A stretch of DNA of 64,000 bases, from assembly GCF_018294505.1 (NCBI RefSeq), contig NC_057814.1, forward strand, positions 295,496,059 to 295,560,058, in the 5' to 3' direction. Shown here piece after piece: positions 56,569 to 64,000 of the stretch; within the stretch, counting starts at the first letter, position 1; every line of letters begins with the position of its first letter. The DNA is from Triticum aestivum. Lineage: Eukaryota; Streptophyta; Magnoliopsida; Poales; Poaceae. The notes under the pieces were generated by a model. It saw only the letters and a list, made by a program, of their open reading frames with translations, had not been told where the DNA came from and made no database searches. The position numbers were made by a program, and so were the translations under genes.

Positions 56569-59057
56569 ATCCTTGCTTTGTGCCTAGCTAAGCGCGTAAA
56601 ACTATAGCGCTTGTTGGGAGGCAACCCAATGAATAAAATTTATTTTTCCTTTTTGCTTTTTGTTCTTGAGAGTTAGCACAATTATGCTACTATTATTATT
56701 GTGTTTTTTGTGTTTTAATTTGTTTGTGCCAAGTAGAACCGATAGGATCTCCTTGGGTGATAGTTGTTTGATCTTGCTGAAAAAACAGAAACTTTTGTGC
56801 TCACGAAAACAATTATTATTTTTACCAGTGCGTGATAAAATGCCAATTATGTTTGCAGAAGATTAATATACAAATTACGTAGGCTTCCTAGTTTTTCAGA
56901 ATTTTTGGAGTTCCAGAAGTTTTCGAAATAGTCAGATTGCTACAGACTGTTCTGTTTTGACAGATTCTGTTTTCTTTGCGTTGTGTGCTTATTTTGATGG
57001 CTCTATGGTTTTCTTAGATGAGTTTTTACCATAGAAAAGTTGGAATACAATAGATATAATGCAAAAACAAAATATGAATTGGTTTGGTACCGTACTTATA
57101 GTAGTGATTTGCTTTCTTTTACTACCGGATCTCATGAAGATTTTGTTGAGTTTTGTGTGATTAAAGTTTTCAAGTTTTGGGTTATCTTACGATGGATGAA
57201 GGAATAAGGAGTAGAAGAGCCTAAGCTTGGGGATGCCCCGGCATCCCAAACTATTATCCAAAAATGAGCAACCAACTAAGCTTGGGGATGCCCCCGAGTG
57301 CCATCCCCTCTTTCTTCTAACGACCATCGGTATTTTACTCAAAGCTATATTTTTATTCATCATATGATATGTGTTTTGCTTGGACTGTCTTGTATGATAT
57401 GAGCCTTTGCTTGTTTTATTTTGCGTTTTAAGTCTTGATCCCTTGCTGCACACACCTTTTTGGGAGAGCCAAAATTATGTCATGACTTGTTAGAATTGCT
57501 CTCTGTGCTTCACTTCAAATTTTATGAGCTATGGACTTGCTCTAGTGCTTCACTTATATCTTTTTGAGCACGGTGTGCTTAGTATTTTTGAAGAAATGCT
57601 CTCTTGCTTCACTTCGATTTATTTGAGAGTTAGTAAAATTTTCAAGAAATTCTCTCTTGCTTCACTTAAATTATTTTGAGAGAAAGAAAGAAAAAATTAT
57701 GCTCTTGATCTTCACTTATATTTGTTTGAGCTTATGAAAAGCAACACATGAAAATTAGTCCGAAAGTGATAGATATCCAAGAAGGATATAATAAAAACAT
57801 TAATCAAGATCATTGGACAAAATAAATTTGATTCTTAGTAATAGTTTTGAGATATGATGATATGATATGTGAGTTATGTTGATGAGTAATTATGCTTTAG
57901 TAAGAATATTGGTGTTAAGGTTTGTGATTCCCTATGCAAGCACGAAAGTCAATAGTCATGCAATGTAATTATACCCTACTTGTGGTGCATTATTCGGTGT
58001 TATTTATGCTTAATGCTTGCTTATGAGATTATCTGTTTCTTGGTTGGTCGCTTCTCAATCTTTTGCTAGCCTTCGTCTTGCAATAAGTATGATCTCGACT
58101 TGTGCATCCAAAAACCTTGAAACCAGTTTTGCCACATGAGTCCACTATACCTACCTATATGCGGTATTCTTTTGCTGTTCTAAACAAATTTGCATGTGCC
58201 ATCTCTAATTTTCAAAATAAACTTCTGTTTTGTGTGTTCATTTCGCTCGCGGAGCGGTGAGGGGTGGCTAATATTTTCCATGCTAGATGTGTTACTCTCA
58301 CGATGAGTGTTTATTCACTTGTCATTGCACGAGAGTAAAGCAAAGGTATTAGGGACGCCCAGTCCCAAAATGAAAAATGAATTTACTTTATGTTGTCAAA
58401 TAATAAATTCCTTGGAAAGTGTTGGTATGGAGGGCAACCGTGGATCCGGCTAGCCATGGAAACTGAAAGTATGGTGGAAAAAGGAATAAACTTTATTTTC
58501 TATTTGGGAACCGCCTATGATATATCTAGCATGGAAAGTGTTGGGAACTCTAAGTCGTTTTCGTTGGTGGGATGGACACACCTCTCAAAATGTTTTTATC
58601 TCTTAAGTTTTTCGCTTTGAGCTCTGGCACCTCTACAAATCCCTACTTCCCTCTGCGTAGGGCCTTTCTTTTACTGTATGCAATTTTTATTTTGAATTTG
58701 AGTCTCCATCTTCTCTTACAAAAGAACCAACTAGGAGGCAATATGATCATACTTATGTTTTGGGTGTAGCTAATATGCGAGTGTGTTTCATCAATGGATC
58801 AATGGTTGAGCATGATGGGCTAGGGATAACTTATTTTAGCGTTGATATTTTGAAAGACATGGTTGCTTGTTGATATGCTTGAGTATTTAAATTATCATGT
58901 GAAAACTAGACTATTGCTTTGAATCACATAAAAGTCTAAATGTCCATACTATAAAGAAAAGAATATGATATGACATGTTAGGCAGCATTCCACATCAAAA
59001 ATTCTGTTTTTATCACTTACCTACTCGAGGACGAGTAGGAGTTAAGCTTGGGGATGC
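56569..59057 (+). other. S 3' internal region with CTTCACTT repeats
   Basis: Non-coding AT-rich sequence. At 57490-57730 a 65-70-bp unit recurs about five times (CTCTTGCTTCACTT, then TTTTGAG). TTAAGCTTGGGGATGC at 59042-59057, directly before the LTR, is the polypurine tract; similar AAGCTTGGGGATGCC motifs occur at 57220 and 57280. Confidence 0.7.
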
Positions 59058-60643
59058 TGATACGTCTCCAATGTATCTATAATTTTTTATTGTTCCATGC
59101 TGTCATATTATCAATCTTGGATGTTTTATAATCATTTTATAGTCATTTTATATCATTTTTTGGTACTAACCTATTGACATAGTGCCAAGTGCCAGTTCCT
59201 GTTTTCTGCATGTTTTTTACATAGCAGGAAATCAATATCAGACGGAGTCCAAACGCAACGAAACTTCACGGAGATTTTTTTTGGACCAGAAGGAACATAA
59301 TGGGCCCTGGCTGCGCCTGGGGGGTGCTCCGAGGACAGCACAACCCACCAGGGCGCGCCAGGAGGCCCAGGCACGCCCTGGTGGGTTGTGCCCACCTCGG
59401 GTGGCCCCGGACCACCTCTTTGCTCTATAAATACCCCAATATTCCAAACACCCTAGGGGAGTCGACGAAATATTCATCCAGTGGCCGCAGAGTCCAGAAC
59501 CACCAGATCCAATCTAGACACCATCTCGGATGGGGTTCACCACCTCCATTGGTGCCTCTCCGATGATGCGTGAGTAGTTCTTTGTAGACCTTCGGGTCCG
59601 TAGTTAGTAGCTAGATGGCTTCATCTCTCTCTCTGAATTCTCAATCAATGGTCTCTTGGAGATCCATATGATTTAACTCTTTTGCGGTGTGTTTGTTGGG
59701 ATCGATGAACTTTGAGTTTATTATCAGATCTATCTTTTTATATCCATGAAAGTATTTGAGTTTCTTTGATCTCTTATATGCATGATCTTTTATAGCCTCG
59801 TATTTCTTCCCCGATATTTGGGTTTTGTTTGGCCAACTTGATCTATTTATCTTGCAATGGGAAGAGGTGCTTTGTAGCGGGTTCGATCTTACGGTGCTTG
59901 ATCCAAGTGACAGAAGGGGAACCGACACGTATGTATCATTGCTACTAAGGATAAGACGATGGGCTCTATATCTACATAGATAGATCTTGTCTACATCATG
60001 TCATCGTTCTTATTGCATTACTCCATTTTTCCATGAACTTAATACACTAGATGCATGCTGGATAGAGGTCGATGTGTGGAGTAATAGTAGTAGATGCAGG
60101 CAGGAGTCGGTCTACTAATCTTGGACGTGATGCCTATATAATGATCATTGCCTGGATATCATCATGAGTATTTGAAGTTCTATCAATTGACCAACAATAA
60201 TTTGTTCACCCATCGTTTGCTATTTTTCTTGAGAGAAGCCACCAGTTAAACCTACGGCCCCCGGGTCTCTTTCTCATATATTTGCCTTTGTGCTTTTCTT
60301 TTGCATTTATTTTCAGATCTATTAAACCAAAAAATACAAAAATACCTTGCTGCGTTTTATTTTTATTTTATTTGGCATTCGATCTATCAATGTACTACCA
60401 TTTTATCTCACGTCCGTTTGCCTATCTTGAGGCGCCGTTACCCGGAAGGGATTGACACCCCCTTTAACATGTGGGGTTGCGAGGATTTGTTATTTGTGTG
60501 CAGGGGTTGTTTACGTTGTGTTGCTTGGTTCTCCTACTGGTTTGATAACCTTGGTTTCATATATGAGGGAAATACTTACCGCCGCTGTGCTGCATCATCC
60601 CTTCCTCTTTGGGGAAATACAGATGTAGCTTCAAGCGACATCA
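59058..60643 (+). repeat. 3' LTR of S
   Basis: 1,586 bp, ending AGCGACATCA, followed by AGCCC. Confidence 0.9.
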
Positions 60644-60854
60644 AGCCCCTCGAGGAAATCCACCACAAAGCTGGAGTAGGGTATTACACCGCAAGGTGGC
60701 CTGAACCAGGATAAACTATTGTGTCTCTTGTTTGTTGGGTTCGTCTAGCTAGTCCGTGGATTCGGGGAGCGGGCAGCCTGGGGAGGACGAGTTCTTCGCA
60801 CGCACCCCAGAGTTCGAACCTCTCAAGGGTCTGCGGAACCCTGAATCCGACATT

Positions 60855-60872
60855 TGGCGCGCCAGGTAGGGG
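60855..60872 (+). other. primer-binding site of E
   Basis: TGGCGCGCCAGGTAGGGG, two bases after the LTR end CCGACA. Confidence 0.75.
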
Positions 60873-60924
60873 TGCGTAGGGGCCTATCCTCTTCCAGCTG
60901 ACCCGCCATCGCCTAACAGTCCCG

Positions 60925-61317
60925 ATGGCCGACGATCCGAGGGAACATGCCGAGCACTGGACCGCTTGGCCCGCCCGGGCGGTGCCTTCCGCCCAGGAAG
61001 ACCTCCACTCCGTGCTCCAGGCGGCTCGCACCCCGCCCAACCCCGCTGGACGCGGGCGGCGTGGGCCCGCGCCGCCCGCCCTCGTGCCACAGCGACGCGT
61101 GCCACCACGCGATCTTCGGGCTACGGCGCGGCGACGACGCTGCACACTCGTCGGAAGCAGGCGAACATGTGAGCCGCGATCATCGTGGCAAGAGAGCTAC
61201 TACGTTGCAGGTTGGCGGAGGGCGGCCGCGACACCCTGCTGGAGCGGGTCGCCAAACGGCTTGACGCCGCCTGCAGAGGTGCGGCACCCTTCTGTTCCCT
61301 GCTCATGCCTCAAGTAG
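60925..61317 (+). pseudogene. E gag N-terminus, truncated
   Basis: An open frame of 130 codons starting MADDPREHAEHW, about 50 bp after the PBS. Ala/Arg/Pro-rich, with no recognised domain; gag proteins of such elements often begin this way. It ends at a stop at 61315, and the element is cut by F at 61485, so the gag core cannot be seen. Confidence 0.4.
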
Positions 61318-61484
61318 TGGCAGGGGGCGCGCCGGTCCCCGACGTGCCCGCGCACCCCCCGGAGCACCTGAGGGATTCGACAGCAACAACACGACCCTCG
61401 GCACTGCTCGTCCTGCCACAACTGCACCTCCTTCAGGCGAGGCAAGCTCTAGCGGTCCCCTACGGGGCCGCGCTGGGGTGTCAC

Positions 61485-61957
61485 TGTCGGTGTCAAAACC
61501 GGCCGATCTCGGGTAGGGGGTCCCGAACTGTGCATCTGAGGATCGAAGGTAACAGGAGGCAGGGGACACGATGTTTACCCAGGCTCGGGCCCTCTTTATG
61601 GAGGTAATACCCTACTTCCTGCTTGATTGACTTTGATGAGTATAGGGGTTACAAGAGTTGATCTACCTCGAGATCGTAATGGCTAAACCCTAGATGTCTA
61701 GCCTGTATGATTTGTCTTAGCCTCTACGGACTAAACCCTCTAGTTTATATAGACATCGGAGGGGCTAAGGGTTGTACAGAGTCGGTTTACAAAGAAAGGA
61801 AACTATACATCTGAACGCCAAACTTGCCATCCACGCAAAGGAGAGTCCCATCCGAACACGGGAGAAGGCCTTCTATCTTGTATCTTCACGGCCCACCAGT
61901 CCGACCCATGTCACATAGCCCGGACGCCCGGGGACCCCCTAATCCAGGACTCCCTTA
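61485..61957 (-). repeat. 3' LTR of F
   Basis: About 473 bp. On - it begins TAAGGGAGTCCTGGATTAGG (expected TG changed to TA) and ends GGTTTTGACACCGACA. AAGGGCTAC just before it on - is a candidate polypurine tract. TATATAAA lies at 61751-61744. Confidence 0.75.
61744..61751 (-). promoter_or_regulatory. TATA box of the F LTR
   Basis: TATATAAA on -, followed by a purine-rich leader. It fixes the LTR orientation. Confidence 0.65.
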
Positions 61958-62389
61958 GTAGCCCTTGAACCAGGCTTCAATGTCGATGTGTCCGGTGCGC
62001 AGATTATCTTCGGCATTGCAAGTTGGGGTCCTCCTCCGAATACTCCAAAGCAGTTGCACAAGAGAACTATATCCGACTCTGTATAACAGTTACGACCCCA
62101 AACCACAAGGGCAAAATACTTAAACAAAAATAAGTCATGTCTACTGACAACTTTTTCGGCGAGACGTTATGCGTGACCTTATTACTATTTCGAACCGTTT
62201 TTTAGCCTCTCCCTTCGCGTTTCCAGGCGAGGCCCATATTGACACGTCTTGTCAAACCAGAGATCTTGTCCCCTTATTGCGGGATTCTCATCAATACGGG
62301 TTTGGGTAATCCAACCGTGCCATTCGCACGACCCCTTGGGAATAGGCGAGTCTTAAGGCCTGGGAGGGGCGCTTGATATTCACTGCCTT

Positions 62390-62397
62390 TATAAGAG
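62390..62397 (+). promoter_or_regulatory. TATA box of the F antisense gene
   Basis: TATAAGAG, 118 bp upstream of the ATG at 62508, in an otherwise GC-rich leader. The short leader agrees with a plant promoter of its own. Confidence 0.6.
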
Positions 62398-62507
62398 GAT
62401 AAGGATCCATCTTTTTACCCCACGTCTTTCTTCTTCCTCGGCCCTTCCATCCTCGTGCTCCAGCGCCCAAGTCTCAATCTTTCCCATCGCCACTGAACGC
62501 TCCAGCC

Positions 62508-63860
62508 ATGTATGGATCTGGCTCGCAGGGCAAGAGGATGGCCTCCTCCGTGACGGAAAAGGACATCAAGGAGCTCCGGGAGGCGAGGTACTTGACAGCG
62601 GAGATCAAACATAGGCTCCCTGCCAAAGAGCAAGTTATCCCCACTGCAGAGCCTGGCGAGAGGGTTGTGTTCATCCCTCACTTCCTCCGCGGACTAGGGT
62701 TTCCCCTCCACCCCTTTGTCTGTGGTCTTATGTTCTATTACGGGCTAGATTTTCACGATCTGGCCCCGAACTCTTTCCTCCACATCTCAGCGTTTATCGT
62801 CGTGTGTGAGGCATTCTTCCGCATCCCCCCGCACTTCGGCCTGTGGCTCAAGATCTTCAACGTGAAACCGAAGGTGGTCGATGGGCAACACGCGGGTTGT
62901 GGCGGCGCCATGCTGAGCAAGTTCCCAAAAGTTATATGGCCCAAAGGGGCCTTTGTGGAGACTGTCAAGATATGGCAGCAGGTGTGGTTTTATATCACTG
63001 AACCCCGCGGCACCAAGTGGGCGGCCGCTCCTGCATTTAGATCCGGACCCTCGCTGCGGCTTGCGTCATGGACCAACAAGGGTCTGGACTAGGGATCATC
63101 CAACGAGGTGCTGATGCTGCAAAAGCACATCAAAAATATTATAGAGAAGGCCACCAGCCTCACTGACGTGATCCAGGTGATGCTCATCCGCCGAATCCTT
63201 CCCTGCCAACGCCGGCCTCTCCGCATGTGGGAGTTTCATCCGGAAGGGCCGCAGACCCTGAAGCGATTCTTTGGCATGACGCACGAAGTGATCTGGAAGC
63301 TGCTCTTCAAGACTTAAAAGTCGTGGCCAGAGACGTCCGAGGACGTCGGCCTCGACTGCAATCATCCGGCCTCCCCGGTAAGTGCTATATTTCCGAACAT
63401 AACTTAGTTCATTAATCAAGAGAGGGGGGTGCACTGAGAATTCCATCCTGTACACAGGGCTAGATAAAGAAGGTAGAGAGGATCAGGTGCTCAGCTCCAC
63501 TGCCTGAAAATCCAGCTGACCCTCTTCTAATGAGGACGTTGGTCCCGGCGCCCTATCAGGCGCCGGAGAAAAAGGCCAAGAAGAAGGACAAGGAGGCCAA
63601 AGATGGCCTCCGCCGCAAAGGTACTTCGAACGCGATGTCCGGAGACACCGAGACTCACTCCTCTGAGGAGGATGAAGATGAAGAGGGAGAGGAGGCCGAA
63701 AGCACTCCTTCCCCGAAGGGGAGGAAGAAGAAAAGGGCGGGCCCCGAAGATCCAGAGACGGAAGCGCCCAAAAAGGGGAAATATCCCTCCCAGACGGCAC
63801 GGATTCGGACGTCGAGGCCATCCCCGAGTGGCGCCCCAGGTCGAAGCCCCTCGCCGCATC
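62508..63860 (+). pseudogene. antisense gene of F (PF04195-like domain), three nonsense codons
   Basis: Exon 1 is 62508-63377, ending CTCCCCG before GTAAGT; exon 2 starts at 63458 after TACACAG and runs to about 63860 before GTAAGT. The junction keeps the frame (exon 1 is 290 codons). Residues about 30-170 hold the domain: GERVVFIPHFLRGLGFPLHP, FYYGLDFHDLAPNSFLHIS, AFIVVCEAFFRI and VWFYITEPRG. Exon 2 is charged (EKKAKKKDKEAKDG, SEEDEDEEGEEAES), a mostly acidic and lysine-rich tail. TAG at 63090, TAA at 63315 and TAG at 63461 interrupt it, and a frame change occurs near 63800. It is homologous in layout and domain to the T2 antisense gene; both lie antisense just inside a 3' LTR. Biochemical role unknown. 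Confidence 0.8.
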
Positions 63861-64000
63861 GTAAGTATCCGAGGACGCCTTACATAAGTCCAGCCTTTAC
63901 GATTATGGTATTAACGCATTGTATGGTGTAGTCCGGCCCGCGATCTCCCCCAACAATCATTGGAGGGGAATTCTTGATCCGGGGATGATGAAAAGCGAGT

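Larger units (their letters stand above)
53621..60643 (+). mobile_element. Sabrina-like Gypsy element S, 7,023 bp, TSD AGCCC
   Basis: LTRs 53621-55211 and 59058-60643 start TGATACGTCTCC and end GCGACATCA; flanks are AGCCC (53616-53620 and 60644-60648). PBS, a gag-like ORF, a protease region, a long AT-rich tail with CTTCACTT motifs, PPT and LTR follow. There is no RT, RNase H or integrase, so it cannot move by itself. In the first 235 bp I see about 13 differences between the LTRs, more than in T2, so it is probably older. Confidence 0.92.
52939..61484 (+). mobile_element. Gypsy element E, 5' LTR and start of gag, interrupted twice
   Basis: The LTR runs TGTCGGCGTCC...AATCCGACA from 52939 to 60852 with S inside it; without S and its duplicated bases it is about 886 bp. 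A PBS follows at 60855, then a leader and gag start. At 61485 the element F interrupts it and the rest is beyond the window. Element family not named with confidence. Confidence 0.7.
61485..64000 (-). mobile_element. Tat-lineage Gypsy element F, 3' end, on the minus strand
   Basis: The LTR (61957-61485 on -) ends CACCGACA and contains TATATAAA in the minus direction, so F points left and this is its 3' LTR. Inside lies a gene on +, antisense to F, as in T2. gag and pol must lie beyond 64000. The insertion is into E; the bases before it are GTCAC (61480-61484), the presumed target duplication, not testable here. Confidence 0.7.

Overview
The window is grass genomic DNA, most likely from a Triticeae species (wheat, Aegilops or a close relative). 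It is almost wholly nested LTR retrotransposons. Several LTRs and leader regions resemble Triticeae families I know from memory (WHAM-like, Sabrina-like, Tat-lineage Gypsy elements). Family names are recollection; element borders, target-site duplications (TSDs), primer-binding sites (PBS) and reading frames are read from the sequence. I see no bacterial genes, rRNA, tRNA or CRISPR.

Layout. 1-3465: a 506-bp tandem repeat, a 35-bp minisatellite and the only convincing host-type gene, a four-exon B3-domain protein of 158 residues on + with an intact frame. 3466-4080: a small repeat-bearing element with 44-bp tandem units. 4081-7388: a truncated WHAM-like Gypsy relic on -. 7389 to about 13214: a Tat-type Gypsy relic on - (T1) with LTR, PBS, gag, protease, RT and part of RNase H. 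About 13215-23895: an LTR-type repeat (L) interrupted by a Gypsy element (G, 15157-22203, TSD ACATG). Inside G lies a second copy of 1.8 kb of L joined to the second G LTR. 23896-26758: old, mostly anonymous DNA with a MITE and tandem repeats. 26759-51935: a very large non-autonomous element (O) with 4.2-kb LTRs and TSD TGGGG. Its left LTR is split by a complete 13.0-kb Tat element (T2, 29964-43012, TSD GGCGC). 51936-52938: tandem repeats. 52939-61484: a Gypsy element (E) whose LTR is split by a complete Sabrina-like element (S, 53621-60643, TSD AGCCC). 61485-64000: the 3' end of another Tat element on - (F), inserted into E.

How the parts relate. T2 carries gag and pol on + and, downstream of pol, a spliced gene on the opposite strand (38019-41392, about eight coding exons) with its own TATA box. 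F carries a related gene, also antisense to its element, just inside its 3' LTR (62508-63860). The first exons of both encode the same kind of domain (the putative gypsy-type transposon domain, PF04195-like), followed by charged exons. These two antisense genes and the intact B3 gene are the most interesting contents. Everything else is broken retroelement coding sequence, LTRs and repeats.
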